A stretch of DNA of 64,000 nt, from assembly GCA_035308365.1 (NCBI GenBank), contig DATGGU010000121.1, positions 22,924 to 86,923 on the forward strand, given 5' to 3'. A program made the translations under genes and the position numbers. Below, piece by piece: positions 1 through 8,710 of the stretch; position 1 is the stretch's first letter, and the number at the start of each line of letters is the position of its first letter. The notes below the pieces were generated by a model. It was not told the DNA's origin. It searched no databases and worked only from the letters and a program-made list of their open reading frames with translations. Origin of the DNA: PALSA-505 sp035308365 (GTDB taxonomy: Bacteria > Actinomycetota > Actinomycetes > Streptosporangiales > Streptosporangiaceae).

Positions 1-2
1 AG

Positions 3-476
3 TACGCGAAGGCGATCCTGCGCGAGGTCAACAAGAAGGACAGCCCGGACCAGTTGCAGCGGGCGACGGAACTGCGGATCAAGCGCCAGTACACGGTGGA
101 GAAGCCCGACCCGCCGGATCTGTGGCTGATCCTGGACGAGGCCGTGATCCGCCGGCCGATCGGCGGTCCCGAAGTCATGGCCAGCCAGCTCAAGCACCTG
201 GTCGAGGCCAGTCACTGGCCCAACGTCACTCTGCAGGTGCTCCCGTTCTCGGCCGGCGCCCATTCCGCGCTCCCCGGTCCGTTCACCATCCTCGAGTTCC
301 CCGAGCGCACCGACGATGACGTGGTCTACCTCGACTCCTGGGGCGGGCCCATCTACCTGGAAAAAGAACGAGACGTCCGGATGTGCGCGGAGGCCTTCGA
401 CAGGCTTCGCGCGGCGGCACTGTCGACGAACGACTCGGTAGCCCTGGCCAATCAGGTGGCCGGGCAACTCATGTAG
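3..476 (+). CDS. XRE-family regulator, DUF5753 C-terminal part (5' partial)
   Basis: The reading frame is open from the window edge, so the helix-turn-helix N-terminus lies outside. The visible 157 residues match the DUF5753 sensor-like domain that follows the XRE HTH in many actinomycete regulators: YAKAIL, then LWLILDEAVIRRPIGG, then LQVLPFSAGAHSALPGPFTILEFP, then VVYLDSWGGPIYLEKE. Such proteins are typically cytoplasmic DNA-binding regulators encoded next to a DUF397 protein, exactly as here with the DUF397 gene about 45 bases downstream. Family knowledge (Scr1/Scr2 of Streptomyces coelicolor) suggests a toxin-antitoxin-like or developmental regulatory pair. The HTH itself is not seen, so DNA binding is inferred. 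Confidence 0.9.
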   Translation, partial: YAKAILREVNKKDSPDQLQRATELRIKRQYTVEKPDPPDLWLILDEAVIRRPIGGPEVMASQLKHLVEASHWPNVTLQVLPFSAGAHSALPGPFTILEFPERTDDDVVYLDSWGGPIYLEKERDVRMCAEAFDRLRAAALSTNDSVALANQVAGQLM

Positions 477-520
477 GACACACCCCGGGAATCGTGGTGA
501 TGAACGAAAGGGAAAAGCCG

Positions 521-730
521 ATGGGTTCCGGTCTCACTGAAGTCCACTGGTTCAAGAGCAGCGCGAGCAGCACCAATGGATGCGTCGAGGTGGCGCATCT
601 ACCCGACGGCGGAGTCGCGCTCCGCGACACCAAGGACCGCGGCAAGGAGCCGCACGTCTTCACCCGGCACGAGTGGGACTCCTTCCTCGCCGGCGTGAAG
701 AACGGCGAGTTCGACCCCCCAGGTCTTTAA
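521..730 (+). CDS. DUF397 family small protein
   Basis: About 69 residues, the usual DUF397 length. It starts near MGSGLTEVHWFKSS and carries the conserved pattern W(F/R)KSS...NGCVEVA...GGVALRDTKD...FTRHEWDSFLAGVKNGEFD. An ATG at 521 is preceded by an AAAGGGA Shine-Dalgarno-like stretch. An in-frame ATG at 500 is possible and would add seven residues. It follows the XRE/DUF5753 gene on the same strand, the standard arrangement. DUF397 proteins are thought to act with the XRE partner; no biochemical activity can be read from the sequence. Confidence 0.9.
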   Translation: MGSGLTEVHWFKSSASSTNGCVEVAHLPDGGVALRDTKDRGKEPHVFTRHEWDSFLAGVKNGEFDPPGL

Positions 731-773
731 CTCAAGCGGGAACGGGGAGGGCTAAGCCGCTCCGGGGGGGGAC

Positions 774-838
774 CGGCACCCGCGACAGGTCAGCCGCCGC
801 TGTTGCGGTCGGCGGCGGCTGACCGTCGCGGGTGCCCG
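774..838. terminator. Long GC-rich hairpin after DUF397 gene
   Basis: A left arm at about 774-800 (CGGCACCCGCGAC, then GGTCAGCCGCCGC) pairs with a right arm at about 811-838, giving a near-perfect stem of roughly 25 bp with one bulged base and a loop of about 10 nt. There is no T tail, which is common for actinomycete terminators. Position, just after the DUF397 stop, fits transcription termination. Confidence 0.7.
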
Positions 839-866
839 GCATTGTTCCGTTAGCTAGGGTGGGGAT

Positions 867-1160
867 GTGCGTACCGGGGATGACTGGCGGGCCAGGTTCC
901 GGCCCGACGTTCCGAGCCCGGCCCGCATCTACGATTATCTGCTCGGCGGCAAGGACAACTATCCAGCCGACCGTAAGGCGGCCGAGGACCTGCTCGCCGC
1001 CGTTCCCGACGCCCGCTGGTTCGCCCAGCAGAACCGCAGTGGCGGCCCGGCCCGGACGCCAAGCCCGATCCCGATCCCGGCCGTTCGCACGTCTACGCCG
1101 TGGTCGCCCGCAAGCCAGGCCCCTGACACCGCGCCCAGCCTGGCGGGCTCGCCGCGCTAA
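867..1160 (+). pseudogene. Truncated SAM-dependent methyltransferase (DUF574 type)
   Basis: From a GTG start the first about 55 codons match the N-terminus of DUF574/PF04672 SAM-dependent methyltransferases: FRPDVPSPARIYDYLLGGKDNYPADRKAAEDLLAAVPDARWFAQQNR. After that the frame becomes a low-complexity tail (SGGPARTPSPIPIP) and stops at residue 97. Intact members are about 260-270 residues, so the SAM-binding core is gone. The stop overlaps the 3' end of the convergent protease gene by a few bases. It is best read as a deletion remnant. The full-length relatives often sit beside XRE/DUF397 pairs, consistent with the neighbours here. Confidence 0.8.
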
Positions 1161-2065
1161 CCCTGATTGACCGCCACCGCGTACAGCGCCGCCACATTCG
1201 GCCCGAACGCGGGTGAGTAGGAGATCTGTGGCAGGTCGCCGCCCTGCTGGTAGCCGCCGATGACGCCGATCACCGTCCCGTCCGTGTTGCCGGGCCCGGT
1301 GCCGATCAGGAACGGGCCGCCGCTGGTGCCGTCGGTGTAGCGGCCGCAGTCGAACTCGAGCTGATGAGGCAGCGGCATGCTGGTGCGGTTGCGGCAGATG
1401 AGCGGCAGGTCGTACCCGTCGGGGTAGCCGATCACCTGGACCGGCAGGCGGGCCGGGGTCTGGAAACCGATGTACTCGGCGCCGGTCACGTCCTGAATGC
1501 TGGCCCCGTCGGGCGCGGGATCCACGAGCAGGAAGGCGACGTCGTCGTCGATGCTGGCCGAGGTCGACCACGCCCGGTCCACGATGACCTTGCCGATTGT
1601 CCAGACCCCGTAGGGCTCGTCACCACCGGAGTAGCCGGGCACGAACTGGATGGGCCCGTTGTGGTGGGTCACGCAGTGCGCCGCGGTGATGGCCAGATCC
1701 CGGTGCGGGCTGCGCACCACGCTGGCCGTGCAGAAATGGTTGCCCAGCCCGCCGGAGCGGCTGGTGGAGAACAGCGCTCCCACCGCGGGAGTGCCGCGAA
1801 ACGAGACCCCGGTGGGCATCCCGGCCGGGGCGGGAGTGGCGGCCTTGCGCGGGACCGAGTTCATCGCCGCCGCCAGCCGCACCGCGAGCTTCGCGGCGCC
1901 GTGCGCCGCTGGAGTCATGGCCACGATCACGAGGGCGGTGAGGATGGCCACGCCGGCCGCCCAGGAGCGCCGGCTCCCGATCCGGTGTATTTCGCCCACC
2001 TTAGGTGATTGTGCAGGTGAACACCGAAAAGCGCCATAGGCGGGGGCTGGGAAGAATCCCAGCAT
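1157..2065 (-). CDS. Trypsin-like serine protease, membrane-anchored or secreted
   Basis: 302 residues from the longest start; a GTG at 1999 (VGEIHRIGSRRSWAAG) gives a 280-residue form with a normal signal-anchor and may be the true start. The hydrophobic segment about residues 35-57 indicates export. The chymotrypsin-fold triad is visible: His130 in TAAHC, Asp in IDDDVAFL (about 173-175) and Ser248 in DGTSGGPF. A cysteine pair (FCTASVV...AAHC; CRN...FDC) fits extracellular disulfides. It probably cleaves extracellular protein or peptides; the substrate is unknown. It stands alone between a methyltransferase remnant and a GGDEF gene. Confidence 0.88.
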   Translation of the reverse strand: MLGFFPAPAYGAFRCSPAQSPKVGEIHRIGSRRSWAAGVAILTALVIVAMTPAAHGAAKLAVRLAAAMNSVPRKAATPAPAGMPTGVSFRGTPAVGALFSTSRSGGLGNHFCTASVVRSPHRDLAITAAHCVTHHNGPIQFVPGYSGGDEPYGVWTIGKVIVDRAWSTSASIDDDVAFLLVDPAPDGASIQDVTGAEYIGFQTPARLPVQVIGYPDGYDLPLICRNRTSMPLPHQLEFDCGRYTDGTSGGPFLIGTGPGNTDGTVIGVIGGYQQGGDLPQISYSPAFGPNVAALYAVAVNQG

Positions 2066-2414
2066 TACGCCGGAAACCGGCGCCGCTGGTCACGCGAGCG
2101 GCTCCGTCGTGCACGAGCAGGACGGCCCTGGCGGGGGCCGCCATGCGAAGGGCCGGTGCCCGGCCGCTGCCGTCCGGCCCGGCTGGGGCTACTGCCACTC
2201 GTTACGGTGCATGATGACCTCCCGGCGCTGCGAGGTTCGAAAATGGTTCGCCATGTTCGAACTGATTGGCCTTACAAGGCATGAGGGTAGGAACATTAGC
2301 CGCAAACAGTCGTCCTGTCTTGACAGTTAGTCAGGTTTTCTGTGACCATGCGGCTTTAGTTACTTACCTTACGTAATAATCGGATCTTCGCCGCTCCGCC
2401 CGCGGGGAGTACCC
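2066..2414. other. Intergenic region between divergent protease and GGDEF genes
   Basis: About 350 bases between two divergent genes. The part next to the GGDEF gene (about 2230-2390) is clearly more AT-rich than the surroundings and holds a TTGACA at about 2322, but no convincing -10 box follows at 17 bp. Small open frames here have no recognisable family and no good ribosome sites. It most likely holds the two divergent promoters. Confidence 0.4.
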
Positions 2415-3734
2415 ATGGCTGCCATCCGCCGTCCCGGCGTGATGACCATTCCCTACCGCCGCGTGGCGGACAGCGTATCCCGCTGGCGCGTCTGGTCGCT
2501 GGCAGAACCGCTCCGCGCCCTCGTGCTCGGTGTCGTCGCGGTCGCCGTGGCGGTGACCAGCATCGCCCCGGCCCGGACCGGGTGGCGGCCGTCGGACATG
2601 GCCATCTTCCTGGCGCTGGTGGGCTGCGGCCTCATCACCATCGAGTCGTCCCGTGGCGTGGCCGAGGTGCACGGGACCGTAGGCAGGGACCTGCAGACGG
2701 TCTGGTACCTGACCATGGCCATCAACCTGCCGCCCGCCTACGCCCTGTTCGCCCCCGTGCCGCTGTGCGCGTACCGGCTGTGGCGGGTGCGCAGCGGGTT
2801 CGCCTACCGCCGGGTCTACAGCAACGCCACGCTCAGCCTGGCCTACGGCGCGGCCTCGCTGCTCTTCCACGCCATCCCGCGCTCGGTGGCCGGTCCCTCG
2901 CCGGGATCGGGCATGCACGTGCTCACCTGGACCGGCGTGGCGGCCGGCGCCGGCGCGCTGGCCTGGCTGATCAACAACGGCTTCCTGCTCGCCGCGATCA
3001 AGCTGTCCGACCGCGGTGCCCGGCTGCGCGATCTGTTCGGCAACCGGGAGGCGTCCACCTCGGACCTGATCGAGCTGACCCTGGCGGTCTCGCTGTCCCT
3101 CGTCGTGGCCATCAACCCGGTGCTGATGGCGCTCTCGCTGCCGTCCATCGTGCTGTACCGGCGCTACCTGATGCACTCCCAGCTCGTCGCCCAGGCCAGG
3201 ATTGACGACAAGACCGGCCTGCTGAACGCCGGCACCTGGCAGCACGAGGGTGAGGTCGAATTCGCCAGGGCGCAGCGCACCGGCACCCCGCTGGCCATCG
3301 CGATGATCGACATCGATCACTTCAAGACGGTCAACGACACCGTCGGGCATCCGGCGGGCGACCGGGTTCTGCGCGGCATCGCCAGCGCCGTCCGGGATGA
3401 CCTGCGCGGCTACGACCTCACCGGCCGGTACGGCGGCGATGAGTTCGCCATCCTGTTCCCGCACACCAGGGCCAGCGAGGCGCGCCGGATCAGCGAGCGG
3501 CTCCGTGACAAGATCGCGGGCGATCCGGTGGTGATCGAGGACGGCAGCCACGCCGGCTACATCTTCCGGCTCACCGTCTCCATCGGCGTGGCCGCGGCGG
3601 ACTCACCCTGCCGCTCGTTCAGCGAGCTGATCGCCACCGCCGACGCCGCACTCTGCCAGGCCAAGCGCGCCGGGCGCAACCGCGTCGGCGTGCTCAGCGA
3701 TTCCGCCGGGAAGGATGGGACCAGGGTCTCCTAA
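2415..3734 (+). CDS. Membrane diguanylate cyclase (GGDEF)
   Basis: 439 residues. The N-terminal 230 hold about six hydrophobic segments (for example ALVLGVVAVAVAVTSIAP and LSLSLVVAINPVLMALSL), a membrane sensor module. The C-terminal GGDEF domain carries the intact active-site motif GGDEF at about 340-344. An RxxD (RGYD) lies five residues upstream, the product-inhibition I-site. It should therefore make cyclic di-GMP from two GTP and be feedback inhibited. No EAL domain is present. A GGGGAG ribosome site precedes the ATG. In actinomycetes c-di-GMP controls development through BldD; that link here is inference. Confidence 0.93.
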   Translation: MAAIRRPGVMTIPYRRVADSVSRWRVWSLAEPLRALVLGVVAVAVAVTSIAPARTGWRPSDMAIFLALVGCGLITIESSRGVAEVHGTVGRDLQTVWYLTMAINLPPAYALFAPVPLCAYRLWRVRSGFAYRRVYSNATLSLAYGAASLLFHAIPRSVAGPSPGSGMHVLTWTGVAAGAGALAWLINNGFLLAAIKLSDRGARLRDLFGNREASTSDLIELTLAVSLSLVVAINPVLMALSLPSIVLYRRYLMHSQLVAQARIDDKTGLLNAGTWQHEGEVEFARAQRTGTPLAIAMIDIDHFKTVNDTVGHPAGDRVLRGIASAVRDDLRGYDLTGRYGGDEFAILFPHTRASEARRISERLRDKIAGDPVVIEDGSHAGYIFRLTVSIGVAAADSPCRSFSELIATADAALCQAKRAGRNRVGVLSDSAGKDGTRVS

Positions 3735-3777
3735 GATCGCACTGCGGGAGCCAGCGATTCCGAAGGAGGCCTTGCCG

Positions 3778-4749
3778 ATGAGAGCCGCTCTCTATGACCG
3801 CCTGGGCCCGGCCGGTGAGGTGCTGCGGGTGCGGGAGGTGGACCGCCCGGAGCCCGGTCCCGGTGAGGTGCGGGTGCGGGTCCACGTCTCCGGGGTCAAC
3901 CCGACCGACTGGAAGAGCCGGTCCGGCGCGACCGCCCGCCCGATCGACGAGTTCCAGATCCCGCACCACGACGGCGCCGGCATCATCGACGCCGTGGGCG
4001 ATGGCGTGGATCCCGGGCGGATCGGCGAGCGGGTCTGGGTGTGGATGGCCGCCGCCGGGCGACGCTGGGGAACCGCGGCCGAATGGACCGTGGTACCTCA
4101 GGACGCGGCCGTCCGGCTGCCCGGCCCTGTCTCCTTTGACCTCGGCGCCAGCCTCGGCGTCCCGGCGATGACCGCGCACCGCTGCCTGTTCGCGGACGGG
4201 CCGGCCGAGGGCAGGAACGTACTCGTCGCCGGCGGCGCTGGCGCCGTCGGTCACTTCGCCATCGAGCTTGCCAAGTGGGCGGGCGCCAGGGTCGTCAGCA
4301 CGGTCAGCAGCAAGGAGAAGGCCGAACTGGCCGCGGCGGCCGGCGCCGACCTGGTCGTGAACTACACCGACCCCGGCGCGCTGGACCAGATCCGCGCCTT
4401 CGCCCCGCGGATGGACCGCATCGTCGAGGTCGCCCTCGGCCCGAACCTCCAGCTCGACCTGGCCCTGTCCGGCCCGGAGACGGTGATCGCCTGCTACGCC
4501 GCCGACGGCCCCGACCCCGTCCTCCCGGTCCGGGCCTGCATGACCGCCAACGTGACGATCAGGTTCATGCTGCTGTACGGCGTCCCGGCGCCCGCACTAC
4601 GGCAGGCCGTCACCGACATCACCGCCGCCCTGGAGGCGGGCGCACTCACCGGCCTGCCGGTGCACCGCTTCGCACTGGACGACATCGTCGCCGCACATGA
4701 GGCGGTGGAGGGCCGCGCCGTGGGCAAGGTGGTTGTCGGCCTGGCCTGA
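3778..4749 (+). CDS. NADPH:quinone reductase-like MDR oxidoreductase
   Basis: 323 residues from the ATG at 3778, chosen because AAGGAGG lies 11 bases upstream; a longer frame from 3715 lacks such a site. It is a medium-chain dehydrogenase/reductase of the zinc-free quinone oxidoreductase type. The GroES-like N-terminal part includes SGVNPTDWKSRSG. The Rossmann part has the NADPH loop AGGAGAVG at residues 151-158, followed by ELAKWAGARVVSTVSSKEK. The alcohol-dehydrogenase structural-zinc cysteines are absent. It likely reduces quinones or enones with NADPH in the cytoplasm. Its start lies about 44 bases after the GGDEF stop, so co-transcription is possible. Confidence 0.88.
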   Translation: MRAALYDRLGPAGEVLRVREVDRPEPGPGEVRVRVHVSGVNPTDWKSRSGATARPIDEFQIPHHDGAGIIDAVGDGVDPGRIGERVWVWMAAAGRRWGTAAEWTVVPQDAAVRLPGPVSFDLGASLGVPAMTAHRCLFADGPAEGRNVLVAGGAGAVGHFAIELAKWAGARVVSTVSSKEKAELAAAAGADLVVNYTDPGALDQIRAFAPRMDRIVEVALGPNLQLDLALSGPETVIACYAADGPDPVLPVRACMTANVTIRFMLLYGVPAPALRQAVTDITAALEAGALTGLPVHRFALDDIVAAHEAVEGRAVGKVVVGLA

Positions 4750-4802
4750 CCGCTCTGGTCTTACCGGGTGAAGCTGTTGCACGACGTGTGAGGAGCGCGA
4801 CG

Positions 4803-5975
4803 ATGGCTGGTGAGCTGACGGAGGCCGGGCTGGAGCGGCTGCATGCGGTGGCGGAGCGGCACGTTGGCGATGACCGGATTCCCGGGCTCGTCGCGCTGGT
4901 CGCGCGAGGCGGCCAGGTGCACGTGGAGGCGCTGGGGTCGCTCACGATCGGCGGGCCGGCGGTCGCCAGGGACTCGCTGTTCCGGATCACCTCGACGACC
5001 AAGCCGATCACGGCGGCGGCGACCATGGCGCTGATCGCGGAGGGGCTGATCGGGCTGGACGAGCCGGTCGGCCGGCTGCTGCCCGAGCTTGCCGGGCGGC
5101 GGGTGCTGCGCCGGATGGACGGACCGCTGGACGACACCGGGCCGGCCACCCGGGCGATCACTACCCGGGATCTGCTGACCTTCACCTTCGGGTTCGGCAT
5201 GGTCACGGAGTTGTTCTCGGCGGCCGAGCCCTGGCCGGTCGTGGCGGCCGCCGCGGAGCTGAATCTGGCGACGCTGGGCGGGCCGGATCCTGCTGGGCAG
5301 CCTGACCCGGACACCTGGATCGCGGGGCTTGGTTCGCTGCCGCTGATGGCTCAGCCGGGTGAGCGGTGGATGTACAACACCGGGGCCTCCGTCCTCGGCG
5401 TGCTGCTGGCCAGGGCGGCCGGGCAGCCGATCGGGGACGTGCTGCGCACCCGCATTTTCGAGCCGCTAGGCATGCGTGACACCGCCTTCTGGGCGAGCGA
5501 CACGCGGCGGCTGGCCACCGCCTACCAGGGCACGCCGGACGGGCTGGTCGCCGTGGACAAGCCGGACGGCGCGTGGAGCCGGCCGCCGGCCTTCGGCGAT
5601 GGCGCGGCCGGGCTTGTGTCGACCGCCGATGATCTGCTGGCCTTCGGCCGGATGCTGCTGCACGGCGGCGCGGGAGTACTGCCGGGCGACGCGGTGGCGG
5701 CGATGACCAGCGACCAGCTCACCGAGGCGCAGAAGGCCCACGGCGGGCTCGGGCCGGGCTTCTTCACCGGCAAGTCCTGGGGGTACTGCCAGGCGGTGCT
5801 GGACAACGGCGTGTTCGGCTGGGCCGGCGGGTACGGGACGACCTGGCTGGTGGACCCGGCCGAAGACCTGATCGTGATCGTGCTCACCCAGCGGCTGTTC
5901 GAGACGTCCGAGGCGCCCGCGGCCCACCAGGAGATTCAGAAGGCGGCATATGCTGCGATCCCGGAAACAATCTGA
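4803..5975 (+). CDS. Serine hydrolase, beta-lactamase/transpeptidase-like fold
   Basis: 390 residues from the ATG at 4803, which has GAGGAG nine bases upstream. The serine beta-lactamase (class C-like, EstB/PBP-like) motifs are visible: S64-T-T-K67 in the SxxK motif, Y191-N-T in the YxN motif, and GWAGGYGT near 340 in place of the third motif. No signal peptide is seen, so it is probably cytoplasmic. Many such proteins are esterases or D-amino peptidases rather than drug-inactivating lactamases; the substrate is not evident. It lies about 53 bases after the quinone reductase. Confidence 0.88.
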   Translation: MAGELTEAGLERLHAVAERHVGDDRIPGLVALVARGGQVHVEALGSLTIGGPAVARDSLFRITSTTKPITAAATMALIAEGLIGLDEPVGRLLPELAGRRVLRRMDGPLDDTGPATRAITTRDLLTFTFGFGMVTELFSAAEPWPVVAAAAELNLATLGGPDPAGQPDPDTWIAGLGSLPLMAQPGERWMYNTGASVLGVLLARAAGQPIGDVLRTRIFEPLGMRDTAFWASDTRRLATAYQGTPDGLVAVDKPDGAWSRPPAFGDGAAGLVSTADDLLAFGRMLLHGGAGVLPGDAVAAMTSDQLTEAQKAHGGLGPGFFTGKSWGYCQAVLDNGVFGWAGGYGTTWLVDPAEDLIVIVLTQRLFETSEAPAAHQEIQKAAYAAIPETI

Positions 5976-5988
5976 CAGCATCTGAATT

Positions 5989-7362
5989 ATGCGTCGTATC
6001 ATCTCCACCACGCTCGTGGTCTGCTGTGCCATGCTCGGGCTGTTCGCAGCGCCGGGTTCCGGAGCGATGGCGGCCGGTGCCCGCGGTACGCCAGCCTCCC
6101 TCCGTAATGGAGTATTTACTTCCAGCAATTCGCTGCCTCCCCGGGTGAACTTCCACGCCTGGCGGAGTGCTGCGGCCTTCCTCAGCGGAGCCGGAGAGGG
6201 GATCCGGGTGATACCCGGGGACCGCGGGATCGTGATCTCGCAGCCGGTGGGGACCATGACTCACCATGATCCGTTCAAGAAGGACACCAAGAACTGGGAA
6301 TACAGCACCTGGACGACGCCGGTGTTCAAGCTGGACTTCGGCGCGACCGAGATGGTGTCGTCGTGGGACGCCCAGGTGCCGCAGGATGCCTGGCTGCGGA
6401 TGCAGTTGCAGGCAACCATGCAGAACGGGCAGAAGACCCGGTGGCTGGACATGGGCAACTACGCCTACTCCGACACCGTGCTGGACCGGACCTCGGTCAG
6501 CCCGGTGGACAAGCCGTACGGGCTGGTGGAGACCGATACGTTCTTCTCCTATCCCGGTTACTCGGTGCACGCCTACCAGCTCAGGCTCACCCTGCTGCGG
6601 CTGCCCGGCACGCGTGTCTCGCCTCGGGTCTGGCAGGTCGGCGCGTTCGCGTCCCGGATCCCGTCCCGCCAGACCGTGCCGCCCAGCAAGCCGGGCCCGG
6701 CGTCCAAGGCGGGCATCGCGCTGAACGTGCCGGAGTACTCGCAGGACATCCACGATGGCCAGTACACCCGGTACGGCGGTGGTGGGGAGGCCTGGTGCAG
6801 CCCGACCTCCAACGAAATGGTCGACGAGTACTGGGGCATGTACCCCACCAGGCAGCAGATGTCCTGGATCAACCCCCGGTACCAGGACCCGAGCGTGGAC
6901 TACGCGGCCCGGTACATGTACGACTACCTGTACCAGGGGACCGGCAACTGGCCGTTCAACGCCGCCTATGCCGCGCACTTCGGGCTGAACGCGGAGATCG
7001 TCCAGTTGCCGTCCATGGCCTACCTGGAGGACCTGGTCGCCCACGACATTCCCGTGGTCACCTCGCAGGCCTTCGACAACGGGCAGATCGCCGGGGCCAA
7101 CTACAGCACCGCGGGGCATCTGTGGGTGGTCGCCGGATTCACCAAGGCGGGGAACGTCATCGTGAACGACCCGGCCAATCCGTCGGACGCCACCGTGCGG
7201 CATGTCTTCAACCGCCGTCAGTTCGAGAACGTCTGGTTGCGGACCTACTGGAAGCGTGCGAACGGCACCATCGGGTACGGCTCCGGGGGAGTGGCCTACA
7301 TCATCTGGCCGCACGGGATGAGCCTGCCGCCGAACCTCTCCCGGGCCAATCCTGCCTGGTGA
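5989..7362 (+). CDS. Secreted C39-family cysteine peptidase
   Basis: 457 residues with an N-terminal signal peptide (MRRIISTTLVVCCAMLGLFAAPGSGAMA by position 1-28). The middle region, rich in Trp and Tyr, is a probable beta-sandwich. The C-terminal half is a papain-fold C39-like domain with Cys270 in EAWCSPTS, His377 in GHLWVVAGF and Asp394 in VNDPANP. Related actinomycete proteins are annotated as C39 family peptidases without an attached ABC transporter. None is next to it here, so it is not a bacteriocin-processing exporter. No clear ribosome site precedes the ATG. It probably acts extracellularly. Confidence 0.85.
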   Translation: MRRIISTTLVVCCAMLGLFAAPGSGAMAAGARGTPASLRNGVFTSSNSLPPRVNFHAWRSAAAFLSGAGEGIRVIPGDRGIVISQPVGTMTHHDPFKKDTKNWEYSTWTTPVFKLDFGATEMVSSWDAQVPQDAWLRMQLQATMQNGQKTRWLDMGNYAYSDTVLDRTSVSPVDKPYGLVETDTFFSYPGYSVHAYQLRLTLLRLPGTRVSPRVWQVGAFASRIPSRQTVPPSKPGPASKAGIALNVPEYSQDIHDGQYTRYGGGGEAWCSPTSNEMVDEYWGMYPTRQQMSWINPRYQDPSVDYAARYMYDYLYQGTGNWPFNAAYAAHFGLNAEIVQLPSMAYLEDLVAHDIPVVTSQAFDNGQIAGANYSTAGHLWVVAGFTKAGNVIVNDPANPSDATVRHVFNRRQFENVWLRTYWKRANGTIGYGSGGVAYIIWPHGMSLPPNLSRANPAW

Positions 7363-7381
7363 TCCTGTCACACTGGCCTAC

Positions 7382-8710
7382 ATGACAACTAGCGCGCAGG
7401 ACGAGGTGGTCCGGCTCGCCTCCGACCTGATCAGGATCGACACCACGAACGCCGGCGGCGGGCAGGCCCAGGAGCGGCCCGCCGCCGAGTACGTGGCCGC
7501 GGCACTGGCCGAGGTGGGGCTCGACCCGGTGGTGCTGGAGCGGACCCCCGGGCGGGGGAACGTGGTCGCCCGGCTGGAGGGCGCCGGCCCGGGCCGGCCC
7601 GCGCTCCTGGTGCACGGTCATCTGGACGTGGTTCCGGCCGAGCCGTCGGAGTGGACCGTGCACCCGTTCTCAGGAGAGGTGCGTGACGGCGTGCTCTGGG
7701 GGCGGGGCGCGGTAGACATGAAGAACGCGGTGGCCGTCGCCGTCGCGGTGGCGCGAGACTTGGTGCGCAGCGGGCGGCGGCCGGTGCGGGACGTGGTGTT
7801 CGCGTTCACGGCGGATGAGGAAGACTCGGCCGCGGATGGGGCGGCGTGGCTGGCGGGGAAGCATGCCGAACTGTTCGACGGGTGCACGGAGGGGATCGGC
7901 GAATCGGGGGCGTTCACGTTTCATGCGGCTCCTGGGGTGCGGTTGTATCCGGTCGGGGCGGGGGAGCGGGGGACCGCGTGGCTGACGCTGACCGCGCGGG
8001 GGACTGCCGGGCATGGTTCGCGGCCGAACTCGCGCAATGCGGTGACCGCGCTGGCGGCGGCGGTGACGAGGATCGGTGAGTACCGGTGGCCGGTCCGGGT
8101 GATTGCGACGGTGCGGGCAGCGCTGGTCGGGATGGCCGAGGCGCTGGGGGTGGATGCTGCCGACCTGGGTGTTGCGGAGGTGGGTGCTGCGGAGGTGGAG
8201 GCGTTGGTGGGCCGGCTTGGGCCGGCGGTCAAGCTGATCGAGCCCGTGCTGCGGAACAGCAGCAACCCGACCATGCTGCAGGCCGGGTACAAGATCAACG
8301 TGATCCCCGGCACGGCCACGGCCCATGTGGACGGACGGGTGCTGCCCGGCTGCGAGGACGAGTTTCGCGCCGTGCTGAACGAGCTGACCGGCCCGGACGT
8401 CGACTGGGTGTACTACCACGAGGAGGTCCCACTGGAATCGCCGCTCGACGTCCCGCTGGTGGCCCGGATGACCGGCGCCCTGCTCGCCGAGGACCCGGGC
8501 TCCTGGGTCGTGCCGTACTGCATGGCCGGCGGGACCGACGCCAAGCACTTCTCCCGGCTCGGCATCGCGGGTTACGGGTTCACCCCGCTCGCGTTGCCGC
8601 CCGGCTACGACTATCACGCGATGTTCCACGGCGTGGACGAACGGGTCCCGGTCTCCGCGCTGCAGTTCGGGGTCCGGGTGATGGACCGTCTTCTGACGGA
8701 TGCTGGCTGA
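7382..8710 (+). CDS. M20/M28-type metallopeptidase or deacylase (ArgE/DapE family)
   Basis: 442 residues. The zinc-binding and catalytic motifs are in order: HGH80LD82VVP, the GRGAVD112MKN stretch with the bridging Asp, DEE near 145-147, and the dimerisation-domain motif TARGTAGHGSRPN. A GGTDAKHF motif sits near the C-terminus. It hydrolyses an amide or peptide bond, probably in a dipeptide or acyl-amino acid. It is the first of three peptidase-like genes linked by overlapping start and stop codons, so it is likely the head of a peptide-degrading operon. Its codon use around 7930-8220 is poorer in third-position C than its neighbours. Confidence 0.92.
   Translation: MTTSAQDEVVRLASDLIRIDTTNAGGGQAQERPAAEYVAAALAEVGLDPVVLERTPGRGNVVARLEGAGPGRPALLVHGHLDVVPAEPSEWTVHPFSGEVRDGVLWGRGAVDMKNAVAVAVAVARDLVRSGRRPVRDVVFAFTADEEDSAADGAAWLAGKHAELFDGCTEGIGESGAFTFHAAPGVRLYPVGAGERGTAWLTLTARGTAGHGSRPNSRNAVTALAAAVTRIGEYRWPVRVIATVRAALVGMAEALGVDAADLGVAEVGAAEVEALVGRLGPAVKLIEPVLRNSSNPTMLQAGYKINVIPGTATAHVDGRVLPGCEDEFRAVLNELTGPDVDWVYYHEEVPLESPLDVPLVARMTGALLAEDPGSWVVPYCMAGGTDAKHFSRLGIAGYGFTPLALPPGYDYHAMFHGVDERVPVSALQFGVRVMDRLLTDAG

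Noticed and set aside
5989..7362. Bacteriocin-processing C39 system
   Set aside because: No ABC transporter domain, double-glycine leader peptide or precursor gene is near it.
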